A stretch of DNA of 64,000 nucleotides from Coprinellus micaceus (GCA_951394405.1 OX596339.1:2046001-2110000); one strand, 5' to 3'. Counted from the stretch's first letter, positions 11,534 through 22,175 are shown. Translations and numbers: made by a program. Notes: generated from the letters alone by a model not told the origin.

Positions 11534-12743
11534 ATGCCCTCTATCGTCAAGAACGTTGTGAACTGGGGCAGCAACTTCCGCGCCCAGGCCTCCCCCCCAC
11601 CACTCGATCTATGTGAAGTCAGTGGATGTGAAGAGGTCTAAGATGAATTAAAATGTCGCTTACCAGATAATTGTTCTAGATATGCGGGAAGATGCCCAAA
11701 TTTGTGGACAATGGCTTCAAACATCCGTATTGCAGCAGAAGTTGTGCGAGGAACGTTCAAGGGGGAATGAATCCCACCGCTTGTGCCCTTCGTGGATGCC
11801 GTGCAACGGGAAAGCCTGCCTTTTCAAGCTTTTGTTCCGATGCCCATGCAAGGTAAGAAAGGCCATTGGTTCCTGTTCCTTGTTCACGGTGTCTCCATTA
11901 GGGAGGGTGTAAAGCAAGGGAGGGCGGAGGCTTGCGATATCTGCAAGATTCAACCAAGAAGCGTCGGGAGCCTCTGCATTCCTTGCGAACGATCCACTCG
12001 AGGCGGGCCTCGTCTACGCGAGCTGAATCCGGATGGGGCCACTTTCAAAAGCCGTGAGTCTAAATAACGCATCTATATGAGAGGGGACTCACCGAAACAG
12101 TGAGGTCCCAATTCCTGAGCGAGTGGGAGGCAGGATCCTACACACCGTCCTTCGAGAAAGTGTACGAAGTCTTGCTGCCTCGGGATGCTCGTAACCGACA
12201 TGATCAGTTTCGGTGCGTCTCCTACATCCTTACTCATGAGGTCTGTCTGACGTTGGTAGGTCGAGGAACTCCACCTTCTTGGAGGTTCGCAGCTTCCACG
12301 CATCCCAGTGCATCTGCGACCTCGGAACGAAGGAAGGCGTTCTCTGCAGTACCAGGTCGTGCGGGATTTGCATGGTCGTCAAGTCGAGCTTCAAGTCGTT
12401 TGCGTTCGGCACGTCGAGCAATCAGGGACGGTGCGTTCGCGGGTATCGCTATGCGTTCAAGCATCAGCTCACTAGCGGTAGATTTGGCGATGGGATATAC
12501 TCGTACCGGAATCCAGCTCTGACTGACCGCTTCGCCACTTCGTGCACATCTTCTCCGTATCGGGTGATGATCGCCTGCGACGTGTCAGTGGAGCCAGAGC
12601 AATGCAGTATGGACGAGGTGAGTGGGGTCGTAAGAAGGAAAGCTATCATAGCTGATCGTGCCCAGGTCGGCGAGGAGGAATCTCTGTTCGTACCGAGTGC
12701 AGATGCAATCATACCTGCGTACATCATCATGTATGCAAAATAA
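11534..12743 (+). CDS. divergent PARP-fold protein with zinc modules, catalytic residues changed
   Basis: Seven exons (11534-11617, 11680-11852, 11902-12053, 12101-12212, 12260-12430, 12482-12617, 12666-12743) sum to 906 bases, 301 residues. Zinc modules: CEIC...YCSRSC, variant CALRGC...FCSDAH, and a compact CDIC...LCIPC. The C-terminal domain keeps the PARP fold signature (FHASQCICDLG, CSTRSCGICMVVKSSF, RFGDGIYSYRNPALTDRFA, ADAIIPAYIIMY). Aligned with the paralogue at 9367-11177, the first triad residue is kept (H187), the Tyr is Phe (F248) and the Glu is Ser (S282). Loss of the Glu argues against poly-ADP-ribose synthesis; the protein may be a mono-transferase, an NAD+/ADP-ribose reader or inactive. 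It shares a 356-base promoter region with its neighbour and converges on the third paralogue. Structure firm, activity unknown. Confidence 0.85.
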
Positions 12744-12814
12744 GGGGAGAATAGGAGATAACTTATGGGTATCGGATAAATACGAGATATGAATACAGTA
12801 TCGAACGAAGTCGA

Positions 12815-13807
12815 TTAACTCGCCAAGGGAGTAGTGAACAACGTCTTTATTACGCTTCGGAGAATCTTCGTGTTTGACATCAGAGGTGGATCGCCATAGA
12901 CAATGAGATAGGCAGGGCGGATGGCATCGTTGTCGTATACCACAGTCTCCTCGTAATTCAGGTCGACGCCGGGCTCCCCAACAACCTTGCTGCAAGTGAG
13001 AGAGATATAGAAGGTTCGGGGAGGGAGTCTTACAGAATGGTATCCGCAAGGAGGTTCAGTAAGGCTGGTCGCATTTCTCTGGCGTCGGTGGGCCTTGCCC
13101 ACGATCACGCGGTTCAGGAGCAGGACTCGAAGCTTGGAAGTGTCTTCGGGATTGGCGGTGTAGTCATCCGCTTTGGATGAGCACGTCGTCGCATATACCC
13201 CCTTACCAAACCTGAAAACGCGTGTCAGTCGCGTCCAGACTCCATCGGACGCAAAGATAGACACGCTCACCGCTTGAACCTGTGTTTTGTGCCGCACTTC
13301 TTCACATCGAACGAACTTCGTATCACGCAGCAGAGATTACATTGAGGCAGGTTGCAAAGCCGGGTGCTGCGGATGTCGTCTCCCAGGAGGCAGCAACGCG
13401 TCGTGCCATGGAAGAGTAACTGCTCGTTTGCAGGATTAGATGGTTTGCCGGCCAATCCTGGAGCAGATGCAACCATTGCTCTAGGATATCTTTAATTCAA
13501 ATATAAACATGAGGAAGGTGGATGGAATCACCTGTACTTGTGAAATGGTTTCAGCATTCGTTCGGGAAGCGCAATGCGAAAGATCGAGTAAATACGCGGT
13601 CGCTTCTTCTTGGGATGCTGCCATCCTTTCCTGAAACACTTTTCCACTCAAGCGATTCGTCAGACGAGATCGTAAGCAGAACGGGACGAAAACCTCACCT
13701 TCCGCATATCCTGGGTCCGACTTTTGAAGAGGAAGCAATCTGTTGGTGTATCCGCAGCCCTTGTTCTGGGGATGGTCGAAGCTGAATTCGTCTGTGAACG
13801 ATGTCAT
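12815..13807 (-). CDS. compact PARP-type ADP-ribosyltransferase without zinc modules
   Basis: Five exons (13807-13699, 13646-13532, 13480-13271, 13211-13034, 12985-12815) sum to 783 bases, 260 residues. The N-terminal 70 residues contain the linker seen in the paralogue (WQHPKKKRP...YSIFRIALPE) but no cysteine modules. The catalytic triad is complete: H99 in FHGTTRCCLLG, Y162 in SSKADDYT, E217 in NYEETVVYDNDAIRPAYLI. The glycine/nicotinamide-loop motif RFGKGVYATT and EPPCGYHS are conserved. A C-terminal extension of about 30 residues follows the catalytic core. The last intron was ended at CAAG/GTT because the nearer CAG would break the frame. Start chosen at the ATG at 13807, about 35 bases downstream of a TATA box; an undetected upstream exon with zinc modules cannot be excluded. 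Confidence 0.82.
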
Positions 13808-13840
13808 CGCGCCTAAAACGCGTCCGACCCACGATGAAGG

Positions 13841-13851
13841 CCTTTATAGTG
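13841..13851 (-). promoter_or_regulatory. TATA box of the compact PARP gene
   Basis: Reads CACTATAAAGG on the minus strand, about 35 bases upstream of the chosen ATG at 13807. With the usual TATA-to-start distance, transcription would begin very close to the ATG, giving a very short leader. Confidence 0.4.
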
Positions 13852-14715
13852 GCGATATACACTAGCAATTGTCCCCTAGATGGCAAGTATACGAGCCCGT
13901 TTCAGGGGGGGATACACGAGGTGATGGCGTGGTTGAACAAGGCATGACTGCTGTGCCCGTATCAACAACAATGGCGCATTTGACAGGGAACGACAGAGAC
14001 AATGTCCAACCACGAGGCAGAGCGGAAGTGGCCTGAAACAGCGTCGTGGTCCGAAGAGTTCAACATTTCACTTCGACTCAATCGTTTGAAGTTTCCGCCA
14101 CCATCGCCATTCCCAATCTAGCGCCCGACTTTGCCTGTTAAAGTTGTGCTAGTTCTCATGGAAGACTAGGTGACCGAAACCAAGCCATTTAAAAATTAAG
14201 TTGGTGTGATTCGACCATACCCTGCCGGGCTGTACGGTCTTTGACTTCGCAAACGAATACAACCACTCACCTCAAGGCTCGCACGAGGCGAATTCCGAAT
14301 GCGCAGACATGCTGGACCCCCGGGCCACCTCAAGTACACAAATGCGGTGATTGGAAGGCGACGTTTGTGGTGTCCTATGGTTCAGAAGACGCGGGCGCAA
14401 GGAACCCGATGAGATTGCGCTGGAAGGATTCCACTTGAAAGGCGAAACGCTCGGACAACACTTGCCATCATTGCCATCAGTTTGTAACATAGTCTGATGA
14501 CAAACAGAGCGCCCCAGATATGGACTGGAAGCAAACCACGACTCGAATCGCAATGGAGCCTTCGCGATATTGAGGCCTGCATGAGGCGAACTGGTTCCGG
14601 TGGATCCAACCACCCCCACCAAGCCACAGGTGGCTATAGCTCACTATATTGAACCACAACCACGGCACATTTGCCCCACGACCAGCACCTTACTACCGAC
14701 ACTCTGTGAGGCGAA
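13852..14715. other. divergent intergenic region between PARP and NADAR genes
   Basis: No supported gene. Short frames on both strands lack motifs. A TATA-like ACTATATTGA lies at 14643-14652, about 65 bases before the NADAR start codon. This region must contain promoters for both flanking, diverging genes. Confidence 0.4.
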
Positions 14716-15795
14716 ATGGCTTCTAACAGCAAAACAATTACGATCCTCACATCACCCTCGACCACTACCAAGGCACTCCCTTCTTTCCCTGGTCTGTCCC
14801 CTACCACCGGCCGACCCGTTCAGTACCGTATCGAAGAGCGGAAACGAACCGTTTACGTTACGTCGGACGTTGCGCCTGCAGAATGGGACCAAGGCAGCCT
14901 AGAAACGATCTTTACGCTGGCGGAGGGGGCCCAAAGTGAGCAGCATGTTGACGATAACGACGGGAATCGTAGCCGCCGAACAAGGTCGCTGGTCGAAACT
15001 CAGATTACTATCACAGAGGACGAATCCTTCGACACGTCCTACGACGCTCGCGATACGAGTTTGTCCCCGCGTCTGTCCCCCAATCGTTTGCGCAAATCCG
15101 GGAACCACAGCTCGGGTTTGCAGATGACGAAGAGCACTGGCAATATCCTAGATTCTCCCCGCCGTAGTCCACTCCAGGCGAGAACTCGCATTCTCTTCTA
15201 TCACAGGGCAGGCCCTCACTATGGCTTCACGAATTTCTCTCCACACCCGGTGATGTACAAGGGTAAGAGGTACCCAACGAGTGAGCATCTGTTCCAATCT
15301 TTCAAGGTAGGGTTTCCTGGAGAGGTTCATGCGTCGCTCGGCTGACCCTTGATGTAGTTTCACGGACACCGGCCCAACCTCGCGGAGCACATACGAACAT
15401 GCTCTGACAGACCAAGTGTGGCATTCTCCGAAGCTAGGCGGTTTCAGCCAGAAGTTCGTCCCGATTGGATGCATCTCAACATTCCAATGGTACGCCTACA
15501 GTAGTTCCGCCTATATTAAACTTCGATGGGTTAATTTAACTCTTTATCAGATGGAGGAAGCTCTCTATCATAAGTTCACCCAGCATTTGGACCTGAAGGC
15601 GGAACTTCTGGGCACCGGAGACGCGGAATTGGTAGAGGTAGGTCTTGCACGTTCACTGTTTCGTTCCGACCCTCAATCCACACCGTGCAGGACTCTGATA
15701 AGGACGCGTTCTGGGGCGTTGGCGCAGATCGACGAGGTCGAAACGAACTTGGAAAAGCTTTAGAGAGACTTCGTACCAAGCTCCGGGAGGGGTAA
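14716..15795 (+). CDS. NADAR (YbiA-fold, DUF1768) ADP-ribosyl N-glycosidase
   Basis: Four exons (14716-15306, 15358-15489, 15551-15637, 15691-15795) sum to 915 bases, 304 residues. The first 155 residues are Ser/Thr/Arg-rich and probably disordered. The NADAR domain (about 157-300) is clear: ILFYHRAGPHYGFTNFSPHP, a lysine-rich turn, YPTSEHLFQSFKF (E190 in the SEH motif), then a Glu/Arg-rich helical region, ALYHKFTQHLDLKAELLGTGD, DAFWGVG and GRNELGKALERLR. Characterised members of the superfamily cleave N-glycosidic bonds of ribose derivatives, and bacterial NADAR proteins remove ADP-ribose from guanine as antitoxins to ADP-ribosylating toxins. Here it sits beside three PARP-type genes, so it may erase or detoxify their product; that link is inferred from position. 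The family call is strong. Confidence 0.9.
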
Positions 15796-15988
15796 TTGCC
15801 TTCATCGATTTGACCACCTCGAGGCTTCAGGCCTCGTTGTACTCCATGCTCTATACACGCTCCAGTCTCGCGCGTTGCAATACACGTGGGTCCAGTGCGT
15901 TCGACACGTGTTTTTGGATCCGTCTATGTTTCGTTTTCGCGAGGTAGGTCATCTCAAGTCGCACTCTACGTGTAGACCGCCCAGGAGG

Positions 15989-15998
15989 TATATTAAAG
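15989..15998 (+). promoter_or_regulatory. TATA-like element upstream of zinc-module gene
   Basis: TATATTAAAG, about 75-85 bases before the ATG at 16073. Plausible core promoter element by position and sequence. Confidence 0.35.
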
Positions 15999-16072
15999 CA
16001 CTCTCGGTTGACGTTACTACAAACCCTCACTTCACCATATCCTCTCGTCTCTGATCGCCCACCTCTGTAAAT

Positions 16073-17232
16073 ATGGCTACTCGCGGTCCTATTCTGCCAC
16101 AACCGGCTGTCGGTGCCCAGCTTTGCGACGTGCGCTCCCCTTTCTTTCTTTCTTTTTTAATCACTGTCGTTGACAGCTTCTACAGTATTGTCATTTGAAG
16201 CCTAAGTTTGCGGGTCATCTCTATTGCTCAAAGACTTGTGGCACACAGGCGGCAACACTATGCAACGTAGGTCAATCTGTCATCTACCTCGATATCGATG
16301 TCTGACGACAAACCCCCTCCCTTCCACGTAGTACTGCCACAAGAAGCCGAAGTTCCAGAACTTCGAGTATTGCGGTAAAAACTGCGCCAATCTTGCGAAC
16401 CCAGGTGGCGCAAAATCCGCGGCCGTGCCTGCTGCTCGAGGTTCTGGTGGCCCAGGGCAGGCCAAAGCCAAAGGAGCACCCAATAACGCTGCCCAAGCTC
16501 AAGGCCTATCGCTTGACCCCCTGGCCATTGCACGTGCGTATTTACGATCGACCCGGACATCTTTTGTACCTGCTAACTGTATGCATTGAATAGAGCTCGT
16601 GGTCCAGCAGATGCCTCAAGTTCAAGCCTTGTTGAAAGGCGGTGGCGCTTCCACCCAGCAGCCACAACACGGACCTGTCCTCAAGCCGTCGAGTAACAAC
16701 CCCTTCATCAATCCGGGTCCTCAGTCCCATGTTCCCAGTTCCAACAACGGTATACCTCCGGCCCAGTTCTCCTCGTCCAGCAACGGCGTTAACTATGGTG
16801 CCCATCCCAACAGCCTCGGTCTTGGGGGTGCTGGCCTCGGGGGCTACGGCAATGGCGGGAGCTATCCCCAACAGCCAGATGCCGAAGATCTTGAGTGCCT
16901 TATCCCTGGCTGCGGGCAGCCTGTCCACGTTGACGCGAAAGGGTTGAAGGCAAGCGACTACTGTTCACAGAGGCATCGCGAGTACGTCCATCGAACTTTA
17001 TCCCCGACGGCTGCATTGGAATTGACGCTCGACTCTTTGTAGCGAGGCGGTTGCGACTGGGCTTGTCCAACCCTGTATCATGTGCATGACGAAGCCTCAG
17101 ACCCGCGCAGACTATTTTTGCTCCAGGACCTGCAGGCAGGAGTCACAACATAAGCAGCAGGTAGCAGCAGCTTTAGGCCTCCCAAACGGCGGCGACGAGG
17201 ACGATGACGATGACGAGGATGATCCCCAGTAG
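16073..17232 (+). CDS. stand-alone zinc-module protein related to the PARP N-termini
   Basis: Five exons (16073-16129, 16186-16266, 16332-16533, 16594-16981, 17043-17232) sum to 918 bases, 305 residues. It contains four cysteine modules: CDYC...YCSKTC, CNYC...YCGKNC, the variant CLIPGC...YCSQRH and CIMC...FCSRTC. Both module types, CxxC-(F/Y)CxxxC and CxxxxC-YCxxxH, match those in the PARP-like proteins 5-7 kb away, but no catalytic domain follows. Between modules two and three is a Gly/Ser/Asn/Pro-rich linker of about 150 residues. The protein ends in an acidic run (GGDEDDDDDEDDPQ). It may bind nucleic acid, protein or the PARP paralogues; none of this is shown. The clean intron before the last module has a TGCTAAC-type branch point in the preceding one. 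Gene model is good; function unknown. Confidence 0.85.
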
Positions 17233-17393
17233 AGATGCCATGGCCAATAGCTTGTTGACTACCCCAAATAACTTAATGTACTTCTACGACGCCAAGAGAC
17301 AACTAGAATATGTGTATCCAATGTCACAGTGAAAGGCAGGTTACGACACCCAGCTCGTTCGTGAGACCAACTATTGACATGGGGACTCGGTAC

Positions 17394-18578
17394 TCAGTAC
17401 TCTATGCGGGCGAAACAGAAAAGGATGGAGGGCATTATAAAGGATGGAACAATTAAACAAGAGGTACGTGTGTGGAAGGGATGAAGGGACACCCTAGTCG
17501 CTCGGCAACGAGTGCACACGACGGCTTGCTTCACTAAGGGCATTACTGCGAAACGACCAAAAGAGGGAGCCTCACGGGCGGATTGTATTGAAGAGCCTAG
17601 AGAAACCCTCTGGACCCGAACGTCAGTAGAGGGTAAGACTCTGGACGAGAAGGGCTCACCTTTGATAGGGCTGGTGATCCCGGTCGTAAAGCTAGGGAGA
17701 GAATTCAACCGGCTCCTGCGACGAAGGCGCTGGGGACGGCAAACATGGGACAAGTACTCTTCGCGTGTATTGAAGTGACCGTCGCATCTATGGCACTCCG
17801 AGCGCGACCTGCTAAGCTTCTGGGTGAAATGGCTGGGGCAATTCTGGGTATCATTCCCGCACCTTTGGTCGTAGAGATTGTGGATGTGAAGATGCCGCAT
17901 CAATGCTTCAAGGTTTCGTAGCTGGCCCGTGCAACCGTGACGTCCACATTTAATAGGGCCTCCTTCTGGAGCGCACTGTGTTTGCGCGTACTGATAGGCT
18001 TCTGCAAGCTGAGGATTCAGAATGTTCAGGCAGGTGAACTCATCACGCGATTGCCGACCGCTTACTGTTTCTTGTAGTGCCTCCGCACGAGAGAGTCGGT
18101 AGTGTGGCTTCAAGTCTACGTTGGGTGGGGGGTGGTACCCATCCACGATGGTCCAAGCATTGTAGCTGGAGCTAGAAGATGATCCAGAGGTAGAAGCTGA
18201 GGTCGTCGAACACGACAAAATCGAGTGTAGCGGCATCCCGGCTCGGTATCGGGAAGCGAGCTCTTGAGCAGGAGTGCTTGTCTGCATAGCGTAGGACGTC
18301 GCAGTGGAGTGACGTCTAGAAGCATTAGGTAGAGGTGCGTGAAACTCCCAAGTGCTGAAACCGTCACTGGATGGGCTCCGTGTGGTGTCATCTTGACGTT
18401 CGGCTTGGTCCTGCGTAACAGATTCGGGGGCCCTGTTGACATCCGGAAGGTCGAGTCCAGTGGGAAAGAATACTGCGTAACGCTTATTGTACGCATCCGA
18501 GGGGCTACCCGCGTCTCCAAAGCTATGTTGGACGGCCTGTTGTAATAGGGCATGTTGGAAGTCGTGTTCTGTAGCCAT
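17394..18578 (-). CDS. C2H2-like zinc-finger protein, possible transcription factor
   Basis: An open frame of 394 codons from ATG 18578. The first 200 residues are Ser/Thr/Pro-rich with a nine-serine run. Residues about 215-290 contain degenerate finger motifs: CGRHGC...LMRHLHIHNLYDQRC, then CPSHF and CHRCDGHFNTREEYLSHVC, followed by a basic patch (RPQRLRRRSRLN) suitable for nuclear import. This is the pattern of basidiomycete C2H2-type putative transcription factors. The extreme C-terminus is doubtful: a GTGAGC donor follows SPIK, and an intron ending at CTCTAG near 17615 would keep the same frame, so the real end may differ. Targets unknown. The gene diverges from COQ4, sharing about 490 bases of upstream sequence. 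Confidence 0.7.
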   Translation of the reverse strand: MATEHDFQHALLQQAVQHSFGDAGSPSDAYNKRYAVFFPTGLDLPDVNRAPESVTQDQAERQDDTTRSPSSDGFSTWEFHAPLPNASRRHSTATSYAMQTSTPAQELASRYRAGMPLHSILSCSTTSASTSGSSSSSSYNAWTIVDGYHPPPNVDLKPHYRLSRAEALQETVSGRQSRDEFTCLNILNPQLAEAYQYAQTQCAPEGGPIKCGRHGCTGQLRNLEALMRHLHIHNLYDQRCGNDTQNCPSHFTQKLSRSRSECHRCDGHFNTREEYLSHVCRPQRLRRRSRLNSLPSFTTGITSPIKGEPFSSRVLPSTDVRVQRVSLGSSIQSAREAPSFGRFAVMPLVKQAVVCTRCRATRVSLHPFHTRTSCLIVPSFIMPSILFCFARIEY

Positions 18579-19068
18579 GGGGCCGGTGGCAAGCAGTAGA
18601 ACTCGTCGGGCTAGTACTAGAGCAGAGAAGGGGCGAGGGACTCTAGATGCAGTAATCCTCCTATATAATGACCTTCGCTAACTGTGGCAGCAATGGGCAA
18701 AGAATGGCCATTGGTCCCACCGTTATTGACGTGTGCGAAACACGACAACGCGAACATTGTCCACAATGGCATCGTTGAAGGCGGTGGATTTTGGCTGCAC
18801 ATGGAGTGGTCCATGCGCTGGACTCCACTTTGTACAAGCCTCGAAGCGTGGAACGACTTACGGGGGTGAACGAATATGTTTTGATTGCTGTTGACCCGGG
18901 CGCTTACTAAACCAGTACTAGTAGCGCTTTGGCCCCTAACTGGGTGGTGACGCGACGCGTTAATGGTCACCGCGTGACTGGTAGAAATGCGATCACATGA
19001 TTGTCTGATTCGACTCCGCGAAAGTCCGCAATCGGAAACCCTGGTCTCCTCCATTGGACTTTCCCCCA
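18579..19068. other. divergent intergenic region
   Basis: Promoter space for the zinc-finger gene (-) and COQ4 (+). No supported coding sequence. Confidence 0.4.
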
Positions 19069-20044
19069 ATGTCGACACGGTCCTTGGCACGAAACCTTGC
19101 GAGGACGAGCGGGAGCGCATGTCATGGACTCTCGGCTAGCTCCATTAAACGTGCTACGACGCCCTTGTGCCTCCAACTACGTTCCACGAGCTCGAAACCC
19201 AACTATGACGGCCATATCCCCCTCAACTGGCTCGAAACTGGGCTTTTAACAGCGGGGTCCGCCTTTATGGCCATTACAAATCCGCGTCGTGGAGGTGGGT
19301 TGTGTATGTTCTGTGAGTCTAGCAGAGGGTTGATTCGTCCCATAGACATGGTTGCTGCCCTCGGTGAAACGACCGCAGGTCCAACAGTATCCTGGCTGCG
19401 GGAACGAATGCTCGCAAGCGCAGAAGGTCGCCAAATTTTGAAAGAGCGCCCAAGAGTCAACTCCTCCACTGTCGATATGGATACGCTCGCTCAGCTTCCT
19501 GACGGCACCCTTGGGAAGGCATATGTTACGTGGTTGGAACAATGCGGTGTAACGCCTGATACCAGGGAGCCCGTGAGTCTACCATTCTAATCATATCTGG
19601 TTCTTTTAACACTGGAAATAGGTGCACTACATTGACGACCCGGAACTCGCGTACGTCATGCAGCGATATCGGGAGTGCCATGACTTCTATCACTGCATTA
19701 CCAACATGCCCGTCAATGTCGAATCTGAATTGGCGCTCAAATGGTTCGAGTTCTCGAACCTCGGCCTGCCAATGACAGGCTTGGCTGCTCTATTTGGGCC
19801 CCTTAGGCTCAACCCACAGAAGCGAGATCGCCTCTTCTCGGAATACGTCCCCTGGGCCCTCAAGTGTGGGGGAAGCGCACGCCCTCTCATTACTGTCTAT
19901 TGGGAAAAACGCTGGGAACAAGATGTTGAAGAGATCAAGAAGGAACTTGGACTTTGGGACGCTCCACCAGCACGATGGAGTAAACCTCTGTCGGAGGCAA
20001 AGGAAGCTGCGGAGAAGCGAGCACGGAAGCAAGCCGATGCTTAG
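19069..20044 (+). CDS. COQ4: ubiquinone biosynthesis protein COQ4, mitochondrial
   Basis: COQ4 acts in the coenzyme Q biosynthesis complex on the matrix face of the inner mitochondrial membrane; it is needed for complex assembly and ring modification. Three exons (19069-19294, 19346-19572, 19622-20044) sum to 876 bases, 291 residues. The first about 45 residues form an Arg/Ser/Ala-rich presequence with no acidic residue. The family core follows: HIPLNWLETGLLTAGSAF, NPRRGDMVAALGETTAG, DDPELAYVMQRYRECHD. The zinc-binding HDxxHx11E motif is intact: H171, D172, H175 and E187. The first intron splits the Asp codon in RRGDMV. An upstream TTG in frame is not used, because the ATG five codons later starts the presequence. 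Length and motifs are typical; very secure. Confidence 0.96.
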
Positions 20045-22175
20045 CTTACTCCCGCCATCTTCGGTGGATTGGGGCAGCATTGTTTCTCTGAATACTTAGA
20101 CAGATCCTGTTAACCCTGGAAGTTGGCTGTCACTACCGTTGTCCCAGTACAATCCTGACGATCAGTATGCCATGGTGATCATTTCTGTGAGAGTCCACTT
20201 TCCCCGACTGTGTTGCCCACATCTGACGTATTGAAGGAGATCTAGCTTGGCGCATAGATTCCAGGCATCATGGCGCCCGCTCTGGATTGAACGCAGCGAA
20301 TCTGGACTGCCCTAGTGGCGTCTCTAGTCGGCGGCAACGGCGCACTCCTTACCACTTGGGTTAGCATGCTTGGACTCAGCCCCTCGTGGCCTGCGGTTGC
20401 TAGCTTTCTATGGCTTGGATTATTGCCGTCAATCATCTCAGTGTTCTGAGATTGACATTGACAACTGTCATATCCTGGAGGCTGGTGTTTTTGGGCAGGT
20501 TGCCACCAAGCGCAATCTAGACTTGCATGATCGAGGCCATACGGAAGCATGATCATTGTATAGGCTTATGCGCACCTCGGTGCTCCTTATTTCGAGCGCT
20601 AATTTGGTTGGCCTGGAAGGCCCTGTCAAATTGGCGCTGACAAGTACACACTGACTTTCAGCACCCTCGCCGACGGTGTGATCCGAACGTGTTATTTATT
20701 CAAGGGACGCGTGCAATTGGCGACATCCGATGTCGTCAGCAGGCTCCGGAGCTATACTCGTTTAGGTTGTATTGAAACTTGAAAGACAATCTCAGGGCAG
20801 GAGAAGTACCGAAGGTTGGGGTCGGTGCACCCAATGGCCACATGCTGCTGCCCTGGCGGTGGTCAGGGCGGCCGCCACCTGCTCACTACGATGATTTTGA
20901 AGGACACACCTGCAGAAGTTGTAAAGCGCAGAGCCGGAGTCCCTGTTCCAATTCTCAAGGTTTGGATACAGTGCAGTGAGCTTTACGGGGCATTCCTTCC
21001 CCACTCGCCGAAATTTAGCGCCCGAGGAGGGTGCCGTGACCCGCAAGGCCCTGTAAGTGTATAGAAGATCCGGCGTTCCTTGGAGGGTTCATTTTCATGT
21101 ATACTCGAGTATATCCAAATGCTATTCAATGCCGTGGGTCCGAGATGAACCCCCGTTCGTGAACCGACCAAGCCTTGACGGATTCGTGGCTCCGACTAGC
21201 GCCGGGTACTTGTTCAGAGTGCTGTTATGAAGGATTGGCGCAAGTCGTATACAGGAACAAAGGCTGGCTTGCGGGTATAAGTGGTGGTATACCGCTTAGA
21301 GTGGGTACATGCAACGTATTTCTGGGGTCAGACATCTTGTGAACTTGAATCGAGAGCAGAAAGGACCCCTTAATGTATCTCGGACGCGTCGCGCCACGAA
21401 GGTGCGCGCCCGTGACGACAAGGCTATCTTCGGCCAACAAATTCTGTGCAGTTTCCATCTCGAGCCTTGGCCGCTTTGCGTTGTTACACACCCTCCTTGT
21501 GTGACCGAACGTTGGTAATTTTGAGAGATAACTATGATGTTGTGCCCTCTTGCTCGCTTTCGCTTTCTGCACCTGTTCACAAGGACACAACTGCCAAAGG
21601 CGCCAAACCACAGCATCTATTTTCATATCCACGCCCTGGCGGCCCATTGGCCATGGAAACCATGAACATCTTCTGGACTACGCTAAATGGGTCTAAACTG
21701 AGTTATTTGGTTTAGAAAGGTCAAGGGTCGGCGCCACGTTTTGCGAGATTCGCGATCTAGTGTAACACGAGGCTTTAGGTTTTGCTTGGATCAAACAGGT
21801 ATACCATTCGGAATAATCTGACCGTCAAGCTGTCCCCAATGAAGACCAGAGATTCTCCTTCAAGGGCTGAGTACGTACGTGCTGCTACCTGGTTTTAGAA
21901 GACTTCTCACCATCAATTCACTTCAATGGAAATGGCATGAGCGGGAGGGCGCGCAAGAACCAGCAAGTCAACCTGGAAAACCTCCCGAAATCCTATGTTC
22001 GAGGACAACGTCATCGATAACATTTCATCAAATCTATCCCCCACTTTTTTCTCCTGCCGCCCTGTAAAGAATTCCCAATCATAATTTCCGTGCCTGAGCT
22101 TATATTTAAGGCGAAGACGTTCAGACCGGCTCCCTATTCTCCGCCCGACCACAAATTCCCTCATTTCCCCGCACC
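20045..22175. other. 2.1 kb without a supported gene
   Basis: Only short frames lacking family motifs on either strand. A TATATTTAAG element at 22101-22110 near the right edge probably serves the next gene. No repeats or mobile-element ends were seen. Confidence 0.35.
22101..22110 (+). promoter_or_regulatory. TATA-like element
   Basis: TATATTTAAG, 66-75 bases upstream of the ATG at 22176. Position and sequence suit a fungal core promoter. Confidence 0.35.

Noticed and set aside
12745..12814. Possible fusion of the two converging PARP genes
   Set aside because: They lie on opposite strands and each has its own stop codon (12741-12743 and 12815-12817).
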